Part shown: piece after piece, positions 24,280 through 33,647 of the stretch
Layout of the letters: every line of letters begins with the position of its first letter
Position numbering within the stretch: position 1 is the first letter of the stretch
NCBI GenBank assembly: GCA_020831525.1
Contig: JAFIGH010000045.1
Span: 1-38,773, forward strand
Source of the DNA: Opitutales bacterium
GTDB lineage: Bacteria; Verrucomicrobiota; Verrucomicrobiia; Opitutales; Oceanipulchritudinaceae
Direction: 5' to 3'
Length of the DNA: 38,773 nt
The notes under the pieces: generated by a model
What the model saw: the letters and a program-made list of their open reading frames with translations, nothing else
Database searches by the model: none
What the model was told of the DNA's origin: nothing
Made by a program: the position numbers and the translations under genes

Positions 24280-26007
24280 ATGTGGAAGCAGTGGAAAACG
24301 CTTGTGCCCTACCTGCGTCCGCACCGCAGGGCGTTTGTTATCGCGATGCTGTGCGGGGCGGCGGCGGGGGCGGCGAGCGGTTTCGGCGCGCCATTTTTCA
24401 TGCAACGGGTGTTCGCAGGCTTCTTCGAAGACCAAAGCCTCGACCACAGCCTTGCCTACCAGATCTTCATCGCCAGCCTGCTGCCGGCCATCTTTCTGAT
24501 CCGCGGGGTTTCGCTCTACGCCAATCAGTTTCTCCTCAACCGCGTGGGCCAATCGGTGCTCATGCGTCTGCGGAGAGATCTCTTCGACCACTTGCAACGG
24601 CTCCACCTCGGTTTTTTCGAGCGCGAACGCTCCGGCGATATCGTCGCCCGTCTTGCCGCAGACACGACGCAGATCCAGAACACCGTCATCATCCTCATCA
24701 AGGAGGCAGTCCTGCAGCCCTTCATTTTTCTGGGCGGCCTCGGTTTTCTCATCTTTCTCTCCGCCCGCGAAGCGGACATCGGGTTCCTGTTGCTATTGTT
24801 CGCGATCATCCCGCTGATGATTGTGCCGGTGCGGCTGATCGGGAGGCACCTGCGCCGCCGCGGCCGCCAGATGCAGGACGCTTTCGGTGATGTATCCGAG
24901 GCAATCTCGGAGAATCTCCGCGCCGCCGCGGAGGTGCGGGCGTTCAACCGCGCGGAGCACGAGAGCGCGCGCTTCGACGAACGCCTACGCGCCTACTTCG
25001 CCTACGCGATGAAAATGACCAAGTATTACCTGATGACGCAGCCGCTCATGGAGCTGGTCGCCGTCACAGTGCTGTCCTGCGCGTTTCTCTATGCCTACAA
25101 CCAAGGCTTGGGTTCATCGGTTTTTCTCGCCATGGGCGGCGGGCTCTTCTTCACAGTGGATGCTGTCAAGCGCCTCGCCCGCGCACTCAACGAATGGCAG
25201 CGCACGGAGGGTGCTTTCAACCGCGTCCGCCAGATCATGGATACCGAGCCGATGATCCGCGACCCGGAGGACCCCGTTGCCGCGGGTGCGGTGACGGGCT
25301 CCATTACCTTCCGTGGCGTTTCCTTCACCTACGGCGAACAGACGGCACTCCACAACATTGATCTCTCCATCGACACGGGCACCGTATGCGCCCTCGTCGG
25401 TCCGAGCGGGGCGGGCAAGTCGACCTTCTCCAAGCTCATCCTCCGGTTCTACGATCCGACTGTCGGCAGCGTGCTCCTCGACGGGCACGACCTCCGCTCC
25501 CTGCGCCTCGCCGACCTGCGGGAGCAAATCGCCTACGTACCGCAAAAGCCCACTCTCTTCAACGACACCGTGGCCAATAACATCCGCGTGGGGCGCATGG
25601 ACGCCACCGACGCTGATGTAGAAGCGGCCGCGCGCGCGGCACACGCGCACGAATTCATCGAGGTGCTGCCGGAGGGCTACGCATCGAACGTCGGCGAGGA
25701 CGCCTCCCGCCTTTCCGGCGGACAGCGGCAGCGCCTTGCCCTCGCCCGCGCTTTCCTCCGGTCGGCGCCGGTCCTCATTCTTGATGAGGCCACCTCCGCC
25801 CTCGACTCCGCGAGCGAGGAGAAAATCCGCGACGCGCTCCGGCGCCTTATCCGCAACCGCACTGTGCTCATCGTCGCCCACCGCTTCAGCACGATTGAAC
25901 TGGCCGAGCGCATCCTTGTCTTCGAAGGCGGCCGCGTCGTCGCCGACGGGGACCGCGGCAAAGTTCTCGCCCACCCGGTCTTCCGCGAACTCTCCGACAA
26001 ACAGTAG
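24280..26007 (+). CDS. MsbA-like ABC exporter, fused TMD-NBD
   Basis: 575 residues, the size of half-transporter exporters that act as homodimers on lipids, LPS precursors or drugs. Six membrane segments occupy about 15-300. The ATPase has Walker A near 373 (GPSGAGKSTFSKLI), Q-loop (YVPQKPTLFNDTV), signature near 478 (LSGGQRQRLALARAF), Walker B with catalytic Glu (LILDEATSALDS) and H-loop (IVAHRFSTI). The coupling segment RLHLGFFERERSGDIVARL is typical of MsbA-type proteins. ATG at 24280 is preferred over a TTG at 24244. The substrate cannot be told from sequence. It is followed by a strong terminator and converges with the DUF748 gene. Confidence 0.92.
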   Translation: MWKQWKTLVPYLRPHRRAFVIAMLCGAAAGAASGFGAPFFMQRVFAGFFEDQSLDHSLAYQIFIASLLPAIFLIRGVSLYANQFLLNRVGQSVLMRLRRDLFDHLQRLHLGFFERERSGDIVARLAADTTQIQNTVIILIKEAVLQPFIFLGGLGFLIFLSAREADIGFLLLLFAIIPLMIVPVRLIGRHLRRRGRQMQDAFGDVSEAISENLRAAAEVRAFNRAEHESARFDERLRAYFAYAMKMTKYYLMTQPLMELVAVTVLSCAFLYAYNQGLGSSVFLAMGGGLFFTVDAVKRLARALNEWQRTEGAFNRVRQIMDTEPMIRDPEDPVAAGAVTGSITFRGVSFTYGEQTALHNIDLSIDTGTVCALVGPSGAGKSTFSKLILRFYDPTVGSVLLDGHDLRSLRLADLREQIAYVPQKPTLFNDTVANNIRVGRMDATDADVEAAARAAHAHEFIEVLPEGYASNVGEDASRLSGGQRQRLALARAFLRSAPVLILDEATSALDSASEEKIRDALRRLIRNRTVLIVAHRFSTIELAERILVFEGGRVVADGDRGKVLAHPVFRELSDKQ

Positions 26008-26022
26008 AGTCCGGCCAGCATA

Positions 26023-26049
26023 CGCATGCCGGCGGCACGCGTATTTTTA
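26023..26049 (+). terminator. Intrinsic terminator of the ABC exporter gene
   Basis: Positions 26023-26041 form a stem with arms CGCATGCC and GGCACGCG (one A-C mismatch) around loop GGC. It is followed by TATTTTTA at 26042-26049. The T-run contains the TAA stop (revcomp of 26047-26049) of the convergent DUF748 gene, so the two gene ends share these bases. Confidence 0.7.
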
Positions 26050-28923
26050 CTGTAGTGACAAATTCATGCGCAGACCGCCCTCGCGCACGCACGGCGACGC
26101 GAGGAAAACCCGCTCCGGATCAACGCCTTCCGCGACCAACCGCTCACGAAGGGCACGTCCACGCTCAAGGGCAAGGTCCAGCAGTTCACCGTCGTCCACC
26201 GCTACATCATCGAGCAGACGCTCCTTCATTCGGGATACGTCGGCGTCATCATCAACGCCGGGCGGTTCTTCCTCCGGAAAAGTCTCCGCGTAGAGCCTCC
26301 GGACTGCCTCATCCTCCGGAATAGACTCCGCGTCTCCGACGTCGGCGTGGGCCGCGCGCCGAACCACCGCCGCCAATCTGCGCTGCAGCGCGGATTCCGC
26401 CAGCGCCTCGGTATCGGCGACAGTATCCGCCGCAGGCCTCACCTCCAACTCGAGGGAACGGCGGTCGAGCAATGCCGCGGCGAGGTCCTCTACTTTGGCC
26501 GCTTCCTCGTCGGGGATCGAGGTCGCGCCGGCACTGAAGTCGACGTAGCTCAGCTCCTCGCCCCTGCCGAACGCCGCTCCCAGCAACGAAAACGGCGAGG
26601 TCGCCGCGCGCACGAGGATGTTGGTGACTGCCTGTGCGATGATTCCGCCGATACGGAAATCCGGATCGTTGAGATTTCCGCGGATGGGAAGGTTCAACTC
26701 GATATTGCCGCGTGAATCGCGCATTATCGATACCGCCAGCCGCACGGGCAAGGTCGTCGCATCCGGGCTTTCGATGCGCTCGCCGAGATAAAAATTGCCC
26801 AGCACAACCCGGTTCTCCGCCTCCAGTGAACCGGCCGAGACCCGGTATGCGAGGTCGAGGGACAAGCGCCCGCGGTCAATGCCGTAACCCGCGTAGCGCC
26901 CGCTGTAGGGTGTCACCGTCGTGAGGTCGAAACCGTCGAGACGCACGGTCACATCGGAGAATAGATCCTCCGCGAGGGGGTTGATTTCACCCTGTGCTTC
27001 CAGCGTCGCAGAACGGTCGATACGCGCGTCCATCGCGAAATCCGCCCGCGCAAGGGAATCCGATGAAAGCCCCTCGACCGTCATGTTCAACTGGTCCACC
27101 GTTGTGATGAAAGCCGTCTCCAGCGAGCGGTCTTCAAAGCGCACGGCGCCGGCGCGCACGGCAATATGCGGGACCGACACCCGGAAATCCGGGGAGACGC
27201 CGGGCGCCTCCGGCGGCGGCATCTCCTCCGCGCCGGGAATGGTGTCCGGCTCACCAGCTGCCGGCTTCGCGCGGAGAACCCTTTGCAGATTGGTCATCCC
27301 GTCGGCGTGCATTACGATCTGTGCCCCGGGCTCGCGCAACTCCACGGCTTCGATCTCTACACTGCCCTCGGGATACAGCGCCGTGAAGGGTCCGATTTCA
27401 AGCGATGCAAAGGATACCAATGTCTCAAAACCGGGGACAGACACCGCCTCAAACCCGCGCACCGCGGCACGCCCGCGCGCAGCGGCCACCGGATTGGGCC
27501 CGTCCGTGTCCAGCTCGGCGTCAAGATCGAAGTCGAGTTCGCCTGCGGCAATCGCCGCGTCGGCAAACAAACCCGCGTAGGGGCTGAAGGTGGAAAGCCG
27601 CAGGTCGCGCGTCCCGATCTCCGCCGCCGCACTGAAGGGCACCGGCACAACGGTCCCGCGCAGGTCGACATTGCCGCCGCGCTCCATGCGCAGCGCGGCT
27701 TCAAAGGGCACTTCACGGGCAGGGTTTTCCGTCAAGTCCTCGATCCGCAGGTGTTCGAGACGCGCCGCGACCAACGCCGTGGGCTCGGTGGACAAGTCAA
27801 TCAGGCGGAAAGTCGCGTTGGTCACCCCCAGACGGTCGAGACGGGCCGTGAGCGGCGGAAGTTCGGTATCCGCGCGGCGCGCATCCGCAGGAGCTTCACG
27901 TGCCGCGGCGAACTCTGTCCACAACCGCTCAAGGCGAAGCCGCCCGTCATCGTCGCGCCGCAACGTCGCCGTCAAACCGTCTACATCAAGGGCGGAGGCG
28001 CCCGCCGAGAAGTCGACCGCGTCCAACTCGATCTCCCTCAAGTCGAGACGCGGCAGAAAAAAGAACGGCGTTTCGCCGCCCGGCTCGCGGAGGGCGAGAT
28101 TGCGCATGGAAAAGGCGCCTTCCGTCAATCGGCGCACGGGCTCTTCGTCAAACCGTAGGTCGTATCGAAAATTCACGCCGACCCGACCGCCGATGACCTC
28201 AAACGGAATCAACCCGCTGTAGTAGGGCGCGTAGCGGGTTAATGCGAAGCCGTCAATTCTCAGTCGGCCAGTCGATGCAAGGGGCAGGAGCGAAAAATCG
28301 CCCTCCCACTCCACCGATTCTCCGTCGGGCGACGTCGCCGAAAACGCGTAGGCCGCCGCATCGTCTGTGCGTGTATCCAGCCGCACAAGCGTGAAGTCGA
28401 TCGGTGAAAACGTGAACTCGAAGAACTCGTCCAGCGAGTAGTCCTCGAAAGCCAGTTCACTGTCCCGCACCGAAAAGGAACGCACCACGACCAGCGGCGG
28501 GTCGGCGGCTTCCGCATCCTCTTCCGTTTCGCGGTCCTCAAGTAGATCGGCAAAGGCCGGGCGACCGTCTTCGCCGATGACCACCCGCGCGCGCAGACGG
28601 TCAAACGAGATATCGTCCACTACCCATGCCCGCCCGAAGAACGACCGCCACGAAAGATCCACGGCAAACGCATCCCACCCGAGAAACGCCTCGCCGCCGA
28701 GGTCCCGAAGATCAAACCCCTCGATCCGCAGCCGAAGGCGCAGCGGGTTGAGCGCGACCCGCTCCACGGTCACCTCGCGCCCGGTGGCCTCGGCGATCCG
28801 GCTCTCCATGACCGACCGGACAACTGGCCCGGCGCCGAAGAACCCGGTAAGGATATAGAGCAGAAACAGGGCCGCGAGCACGGGCAGCACCCGGCGGAGG
28901 AGGATTCGCTGGAAACGTGACAT
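26047..28923 (-). CDS. AsmA-like DUF748 envelope protein
   Basis: 958 residues with one N-terminal membrane anchor (VLPVLAALFLLYILTGFF) and a long periplasmic part. The opening (AEATGREVTVERVALNPLRL, LRIEGFDLRD) and the late region (RGNLNDPDFRIGGIIAQAVT, ATSPFSLLGAAFG) are typical of DUF748, related to the AsmA/TamB/YdbH bridge proteins now linked to phospholipid transport across the periplasm. The C-terminus (LERGRALRERLVAEGVDPER) resembles an OmpA-type peptidoglycan-binding end. ATG at 28923 starts just before the membrane segment. It converges with the exporter; a shared role in envelope lipid handling is possible but only inferred. Confidence 0.88.
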   Translation of the reverse strand: MSRFQRILLRRVLPVLAALFLLYILTGFFGAGPVVRSVMESRIAEATGREVTVERVALNPLRLRLRIEGFDLRDLGGEAFLGWDAFAVDLSWRSFFGRAWVVDDISFDRLRARVVIGEDGRPAFADLLEDRETEEDAEAADPPLVVVRSFSVRDSELAFEDYSLDEFFEFTFSPIDFTLVRLDTRTDDAAAYAFSATSPDGESVEWEGDFSLLPLASTGRLRIDGFALTRYAPYYSGLIPFEVIGGRVGVNFRYDLRFDEEPVRRLTEGAFSMRNLALREPGGETPFFFLPRLDLREIELDAVDFSAGASALDVDGLTATLRRDDDGRLRLERLWTEFAAAREAPADARRADTELPPLTARLDRLGVTNATFRLIDLSTEPTALVAARLEHLRIEDLTENPAREVPFEAALRMERGGNVDLRGTVVPVPFSAAAEIGTRDLRLSTFSPYAGLFADAAIAAGELDFDLDAELDTDGPNPVAAARGRAAVRGFEAVSVPGFETLVSFASLEIGPFTALYPEGSVEIEAVELREPGAQIVMHADGMTNLQRVLRAKPAAGEPDTIPGAEEMPPPEAPGVSPDFRVSVPHIAVRAGAVRFEDRSLETAFITTVDQLNMTVEGLSSDSLARADFAMDARIDRSATLEAQGEINPLAEDLFSDVTVRLDGFDLTTVTPYSGRYAGYGIDRGRLSLDLAYRVSAGSLEAENRVVLGNFYLGERIESPDATTLPVRLAVSIMRDSRGNIELNLPIRGNLNDPDFRIGGIIAQAVTNILVRAATSPFSLLGAAFGRGEELSYVDFSAGATSIPDEEAAKVEDLAAALLDRRSLELEVRPAADTVADTEALAESALQRRLAAVVRRAAHADVGDAESIPEDEAVRRLYAETFPEEEPPGVDDDADVSRMKERLLDDVAVDDGELLDLALERGRALRERLVAEGVDPERVFLASPCVREGGLRMNLSLQ

Positions 28924-29004
28924 GGAAATACAAAGGTTGCGGGCGAACAGAACTACATCCGTTGCGCATCGAATGCAATCATTCCCCGCGGCTCCGGCAC
29001 CCGC

Positions 29005-29018
29005 GATTCCATGGAATC
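29005..29018. promoter_or_regulatory. Perfect 14-base palindrome between divergent genes
   Basis: GATTCCATGGAATC is a perfect palindrome in the 140-base region between the divergent DUF748 and oligopeptidase genes, 46 bases before the latter's ATG. It could be an operator for a dimeric regulator. No promoter boxes can be placed with confidence. Confidence 0.3.
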
Positions 29019-29063
29019 CGGTTGCGTTCCCCGGCGACCGGGTAATCGTTCTGCGCTTTCCTC

Positions 29064-31133
29064 ATGGACCATCCGTTTCTTGACCCAGCATTCGAAGTGC
29101 CGTGGTCGCGCCTCGGCGCGTCATCGGTCGAGCCCGACATCACCGAAGCACTGCGGCGCGCGCAGGAGCGCGTCGACGCCGTAAAATCGCAGAATCCGGA
29201 AACGGCGGCCTTCGAGTCCGCCTTCCTCGCCCTCGACGAAGCGACGGAGGAACTCGACCGGGCATGGTCCTACGTGTCCAATCTCGACTCTGTCTGCAAC
29301 AGCCCGGAACTGCGCGCCGCCTACAACAAGATGCTCCCGGCCGTCACCGCCTTTCACACGAAGCTCCCTCTCGACGCCGCGCTTTGGCAGGTGCTCAAGG
29401 CCGCCGCCGGATCGGAGAGCTGCCGACGCTTGCAAGGGCCGGAAAAACGGCTCGTCGAGGAAACCGTCGCCGCCTTCCTGCGCAGCGGCGCCGATCTGGA
29501 CGCCGCCGGAAAGACGCGCATCGAGGAAATCGAGGACGAGCTGGCCGCGAAGACCCAGAAATTCACCGAAAACGAACTCGACTCGACCCACGCCTACGAA
29601 CTTCTCGTCGACGATCCGGACCGCCTTGCCGGTCTGCCGGAGAGCGCACGTGAGGCCGCCCTCGAAAGCGCGCGCAAGAAGGGTCACGGTTCGCCGCGGA
29701 AGCCGGTCTACCGCTTCACCCTGCAGATGCCGTCGCTCCTTCCGGCGATGAAATATCTCGATGACGGAGACCTCCGCCGCGAACTCTGGGAAGCTTCCAT
29801 CGCCGTCGGCGCGAAGGAGCCGCACGACAACACCGCCCTCATCCGCGACATCCTCCGCCTGCGTGCGGAAAAGGCCCGTATCCTCGGATTTCCGCACTTT
29901 CCCGATCTCGTCCTCGAGCGGCGCATGGCAAAAAACGGCCGCGCCGCGCTCGAATTCGTCGAGGATCTCTTCCACAAGACGAAACCCGCCTTTGACGCCG
30001 AGAACGCTGAGCTCGAAGCCTTCCGCGCGGAAGAAACCGGCCAATCCGGTCCGCTCGCCCCTTGGGAGCAGGCCTACTGGGCCGAACGCCTGCGGCGCCA
30101 GCGTTTTGACCTCGATGAAGAGGAAATCCGGCCCTACTTTCCCGTCGGACAGGTGCTCGACGGGCTCTTCGCTATCACCGAGCAGGTCTTCGGCGTGCGC
30201 GTGACCGAGCGCACAGGCGACCGCAAACCCGATGTCTGGCACCCCGACGTCCACTTCTACGATGTCAACGACGCCGCCACCGGCGAACGCCTCGGTGCCT
30301 TCTACGCCGACTGGTTTCCCCGCGAATCCAAACGCGGCGGGGCATGGATGCATGGCCTCGTTGACGGCGAACGCGCCCCTGGCCGCAAACGCACTCCGCA
30401 CCTCGGCCTCATGGCGGGCAACATGTCGCAGCCCTTGGGCGACGCTCCCGCACTCCTGACGCACGACGAGGTCGAAACCGTCTTCCACGAGTTCGGACAC
30501 CTCCTGCACCACCTCCTCGGCGAAGTACCCGTCAAGGCACTCAACGGCACCAACGTCGCATGGGACTGGGTCGAACTGCCCTCCCAGATCATGGAAAACT
30601 GGTGCTGGGAGAAATCGGCGCTCGACCTCTTTGCCCGCCACCACAAGACCGGCGTGCACCTTCCGGAACCGCTCTTTGCGAAGATGCTCGAAGCCCGCAA
30701 CTTTCACGCCGCCCGCGCGCAAATGCGCCAGCTCAGCTTCGCCCGCCTCGACCTCGAACTGCATCTGCACCCCGGACGTTTCCTCGACGGCGACCTCGAC
30801 GCGGCACTTGTCCGCCTCCTCGATGGCTACATGGTCCCCTCCAGCGTTCCGCAGCGCCCCATTGTGCGCCGGTTCAGCCACCTCTTCGGCAGCCCCACGG
30901 GCTACGCCGCCGGCTACTACAGCTACAAATGGGCCGAGGTCCTCGACGCCGACGCTTTCAGCCGCTTCGCCTCCGAGGGTATCCTCAATCCCGCCGTCGG
31001 CCTCGATTTCCGCAATCACGTCCTCAGCCAGGGCAACGCCGAGGACCCCGCCGTCCTCTACCGGCGCTTCATGGGCCGCGACCCCGATCCCGACGCCCTT
31101 CTCCGCCGCCTCGGTCTCCGCACCCCGGCCTGA
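29064..31133 (+). CDS. prlC: M3-family oligopeptidase (oligopeptidase A type)
   Basis: 689 residues, near the 680 of E. coli oligopeptidase A. It is a cytoplasmic zinc peptidase degrading short peptides, including cleaved signal peptides. The zinc site is H475-E476-x-x-H479 in VFHEFGHLLHHLLG, with the third ligand expected in the following helix (LPSQIMENWCWEKSAL). Other family marks are SYVSNLDSVCNSPELR near the start and GYAAGYYSYKWAEVLDAD near the end. ATG at 29064 begins nine bases before a good match to the family N-terminus. There is no clear ribosome-binding site. Confidence 0.94.
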   Translation: MDHPFLDPAFEVPWSRLGASSVEPDITEALRRAQERVDAVKSQNPETAAFESAFLALDEATEELDRAWSYVSNLDSVCNSPELRAAYNKMLPAVTAFHTKLPLDAALWQVLKAAAGSESCRRLQGPEKRLVEETVAAFLRSGADLDAAGKTRIEEIEDELAAKTQKFTENELDSTHAYELLVDDPDRLAGLPESAREAALESARKKGHGSPRKPVYRFTLQMPSLLPAMKYLDDGDLRRELWEASIAVGAKEPHDNTALIRDILRLRAEKARILGFPHFPDLVLERRMAKNGRAALEFVEDLFHKTKPAFDAENAELEAFRAEETGQSGPLAPWEQAYWAERLRRQRFDLDEEEIRPYFPVGQVLDGLFAITEQVFGVRVTERTGDRKPDVWHPDVHFYDVNDAATGERLGAFYADWFPRESKRGGAWMHGLVDGERAPGRKRTPHLGLMAGNMSQPLGDAPALLTHDEVETVFHEFGHLLHHLLGEVPVKALNGTNVAWDWVELPSQIMENWCWEKSALDLFARHHKTGVHLPEPLFAKMLEARNFHAARAQMRQLSFARLDLELHLHPGRFLDGDLDAALVRLLDGYMVPSSVPQRPIVRRFSHLFGSPTGYAAGYYSYKWAEVLDADAFSRFASEGILNPAVGLDFRNHVLSQGNAEDPAVLYRRFMGRDPDPDALLRRLGLRTPA

Positions 31134-31287
31134 GGCACCAAACAAACAGCCATGCTTTGAGACGGTCGGAGGGCCGCCCCGACTCGACCTCCGTGTCCCC
31201 GCCCTGAAGTGGCAGCTCTTTTGCACACCGGGTTGGGGTTCCGCCCCGTGATCCACCCGGCTCGATTCCACCCGCGGCTCCCGCCCC

Positions 31288-31325
31288 GTCAAATCTTTTT
31301 TCTCTGGGAAATTCAACTGTCAACG
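31288..31325 (+). promoter_or_regulatory. Two-box motif upstream of hemF
   Basis: GTCAAAT (31288-31294) and TGTCAACG (31318-31325) lie 94 bases before the hemF start, 30 bases between box starts. The same two boxes with a 31-base offset occur upstream of hemE at 32458-32496. The surrounding 285-base gap (31134-31418) otherwise holds a T-run (31296-31301), an AT-rich patch (31326-31360) and no gene. Confidence 0.35.
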
Positions 31326-31418
31326 ATTATTACCCGTAGATGAAAAATAATTAATCGATCTCCCGTATTTTTACCACGGTCTTGCCCCGGAGGGAGCGGC
31401 GGTCTTGCTTGAACGACT

Positions 31419-32378
31419 GTGAGTGCACACAAAGAATGCCGGAGCGCGACGGTGCGCGAATACCTTGCGGATTTACAGGACCGCCTGCTTAAACGCTTCA
31501 GCGGGATCGATGCCACCGCCGTTCTGCGGCGCGACACCTGGGACCGCCCCGGCGGTGGAGGCGGCGTCTCGGCAGTCCTCGAAGGCGGCGATTTGATCGA
31601 AAAAGGCGGCGTCAACTTTTCCGACGTGCGCGGCGCGGAGCTGCCCCCGGCAGCAACGAGACGCCGCCCGCAACTCGCGGGCCGCCCGTTCCGGGCCATG
31701 GGAGTGAGCGTCGTCGTCCATCCGAGCAACCCTTTTGCCCCGACCGCCCACATGAATGTGCGCTACTTCGAGGCGGGCGGAGACGGCGACGGGGCACCCG
31801 TCTTTTGGTTCGGCGGCGGATTCGACCTCACCCCCATCTACCCGTCGTGGACGGACGCCGTAGCCTGGCACCGCGCCGCAGCGGAAGCCTGCGCGCCACA
31901 CGGCCACGACCTCTACGCCCGCTACAAGGCCGAGTGCGACCGATACTTTTTCCTCCCTCACCGAAACGAGACCCGAGGTGTCGGCGGTCTCTTTTTCGAC
32001 GATGTCAACGAACCCGACTTCGATGGCACCTTCGCCTTCACACGCGCCACGGGCGACACCTTCACACGCATCTACCCCGCCCTCCTGGAGAGGCGCGCGG
32101 GCGATCCCCACACAGACCGCCACCGCCGCTTCCAGCTCTACCGGCGCGGCCGCTACGCGGAATTCAACCTTCTCCACGACCGCGGCACGCTTTTCGGCCT
32201 GCAAAGCGGAGGGCGCACGGAAAGCATCCTTATGTCCCTGCCGCCCCTCGCCCGCTGGGACTACAACTGGACGCCGGAGCAAGGTTCGCACGAGGACGCG
32301 CTCTACCGTTACTTCCTTCACCCGCGCGAGTGGTTGACCGAGGAACGGCCCGCCGGTCTGCCTGACGCCGCGTGGTGA
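31419..32378 (+). CDS. hemF: Oxygen-dependent coproporphyrinogen III oxidase
   Basis: 319 residues. HemF uses O2 to decarboxylate two propionates of coproporphyrinogen III to vinyl groups, giving protoporphyrinogen IX in the cytoplasm. Family marks are clear: WDRPGGGGGVSAVLEGG, EKGGVNFS, FRAMGVSVVVHP, HMNVRYFEAG, FGGGFDLTPIYP and RYAEFNLLHDRGTLFGL with GGRTESILMSLPP. The start is GTG at 31419, as no ATG lies before the first conserved block. It precedes hemE by 240 bases with its own upstream region. Confidence 0.95.
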   Translation: MSAHKECRSATVREYLADLQDRLLKRFSGIDATAVLRRDTWDRPGGGGGVSAVLEGGDLIEKGGVNFSDVRGAELPPAATRRRPQLAGRPFRAMGVSVVVHPSNPFAPTAHMNVRYFEAGGDGDGAPVFWFGGGFDLTPIYPSWTDAVAWHRAAAEACAPHGHDLYARYKAECDRYFFLPHRNETRGVGGLFFDDVNEPDFDGTFAFTRATGDTFTRIYPALLERRAGDPHTDRHRRFQLYRRGRYAEFNLLHDRGTLFGLQSGGRTESILMSLPPLARWDYNWTPEQGSHEDALYRYFLHPREWLTEERPAGLPDAAW

Positions 32379-32436
32379 ATCCAGCCCAGTCAATATTAAC
32401 ATTGCTGATATTCTTCGAACCGCGCCAAACCGACCA

Positions 32437-32451
32437 GCGGGTCCGGCCCGC
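32437..32451 (+). terminator. Weak hairpin after hemF
   Basis: GCGGG (32437-32441) and CCCGC (32447-32451) form a 5-bp stem around TCCGG, about 60 bases after the hemF stop. The T-rich stretch TGTTTGTT follows about 13 bases later, too far for a classical intrinsic terminator. Confidence 0.22.
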
Positions 32452-32457
32452 CGCGCC

Positions 32458-32496
32458 GTCAAATGTTTGTTCCAATGCAACCATTTGTTGTCAACG
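32458..32496 (+). promoter_or_regulatory. Two-box motif upstream of hemE
   Basis: GTCAAAT (32458-32464) and TGTCAACG (32489-32496) recur here as they do before hemF. The second box overlaps TTGTCA, close to a sigma70 -35, and is followed by an AT-rich run with several TTGTTG-type repeats (to about 32527). This could be the hemE-hemN-hemY promoter region; no definite -10 can be fixed. Confidence 0.35.
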
Positions 32497-32618
32497 TCAA
32501 TAAATAACAACCTTGTTGATAATTGTTGCGGTCCGGGAGCGGCGGAGCCGGAGCGGAAAACCTTGCGCGGGGTCGCGTCTGCCCCATGGGATGTGGGCCG
32601 CGCTTTTTATTGAATCCA

Positions 32619-33647
32619 ATGACATCCCGTGAACGCTTTCTTGCCGCCCTTGCCTGCCGTCCGCTGGAGAGGCCCCCTGTATGGATCATGCGGCAGGCCG
32701 GGCGCTATCTGCCGGAATACCGGGCACTGAAGGAGACGCATTCGTTTGTCGAGATGGTGCGCACGCCCGCGCTCGCGGCGGAGGTGACGCTGCAACCTCT
32801 GCGCCGCTTTCCGCTCGATGCGGCGATCCTCTTCAGCGACATTCTCATCATTCCCGAGGCGCTCGGGCAGCCGTATTTTTTCCGTGACGGCGGCGGCATC
32901 GGAATGGAGTACGCTCTCGACAGCGCGGAGCGGATCCGCGCCCTCGACACAACGGGCGTCGCCGAACGGCTCGGTTACGTGCCCGCCGCACTGGAGATTG
33001 TGCGCGGCGAGCTGGCGGGCCGTACAGCGTTGCTCGGATTCGGCGGGTCACCGTGGACATTGGCAACATATATGGTCGAGGGCGGATCGAGCAGCGAGTT
33101 CAGCCGGGCAAAAGCTTTGTATTTCGAGCAACCGGCGCTGTTCGGTGAGCTAATGGAGCGCCTTGTCGAGGCGCTGGCGGCGCTTTTTGCGATGAAGATC
33201 GAGGCCGGTGTCGATGCCATCCAGATCTTCGACTCATGGGGAGCGGCGTGCCCGGGCGCGCACTACGAAGAAATGTCGCTGCGCTGGATCCGCGCGGTAA
33301 TTGAACGCCTTCCCGCCGGATTTCCGGTTATTGTCTACGCCAAGGGGATGGCCCAGCACCACGCCGCACTGGCGGCCACGGGAGCGCGCGCCCTCGGCGT
33401 CGACTGGACAGTCGATCTGCCCGCGCTGCGGGACGCCCTCCCGCAGGATGTGGCCGTGCAGGGAAATCTCGACCCCGTGCTCATGGAACTCGACGCAGAC
33501 GTCGCAGCCCGCGAAACATGTGCCCTGCTCAAGCGCATGGGCAGCCGAACCGGGCACATCCTCAACCTCGGCCACGGCATTACCCCTCGGGCAAAAGTAG
33601 AAAACGTTGCCGCCCTTGTGCAAACTGTGCATAACTACCGCCCATGA
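32619..33647 (+). CDS. hemE: Uroporphyrinogen decarboxylase
   Basis: 342 residues. HemE removes four acetate carboxyls of uroporphyrinogen III to form coproporphyrinogen III. The active-site arginines are in WIMRQAGRYLPEYR (R25, R29), the catalytic Asp is D74 (LFSDILIIPEALG), the Tyr is in SPWTLATYMVEGG and the His in LGHGITPRAKVENV. ATG at 32619 fits the family start; an in-frame ATG at 32586 would add 11 residues. The stop overlaps the hemN start as ATGA, so translation is coupled. Confidence 0.96.
   Translation: MTSRERFLAALACRPLERPPVWIMRQAGRYLPEYRALKETHSFVEMVRTPALAAEVTLQPLRRFPLDAAILFSDILIIPEALGQPYFFRDGGGIGMEYALDSAERIRALDTTGVAERLGYVPAALEIVRGELAGRTALLGFGGSPWTLATYMVEGGSSSEFSRAKALYFEQPALFGELMERLVEALAALFAMKIEAGVDAIQIFDSWGAACPGAHYEEMSLRWIRAVIERLPAGFPVIVYAKGMAQHHAALAATGARALGVDWTVDLPALRDALPQDVAVQGNLDPVLMELDADVAARETCALLKRMGSRTGHILNLGHGITPRAKVENVAALVQTVHNYRP

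Noticed and set aside
31157-31200. Further REP-like palindrome after the oligopeptidase gene
   Set aside because: GTCGG/CCGAC arms are only five bases, with no GTAG head; too weak to count with the other hairpins.
29121-31316. Antisense open frame of 731 codons over the oligopeptidase gene
   Set aside because: It lies opposite a clear prlC gene with an intact zinc site; long antisense frames are expected from the GC-rich third positions, and the product has no domain.
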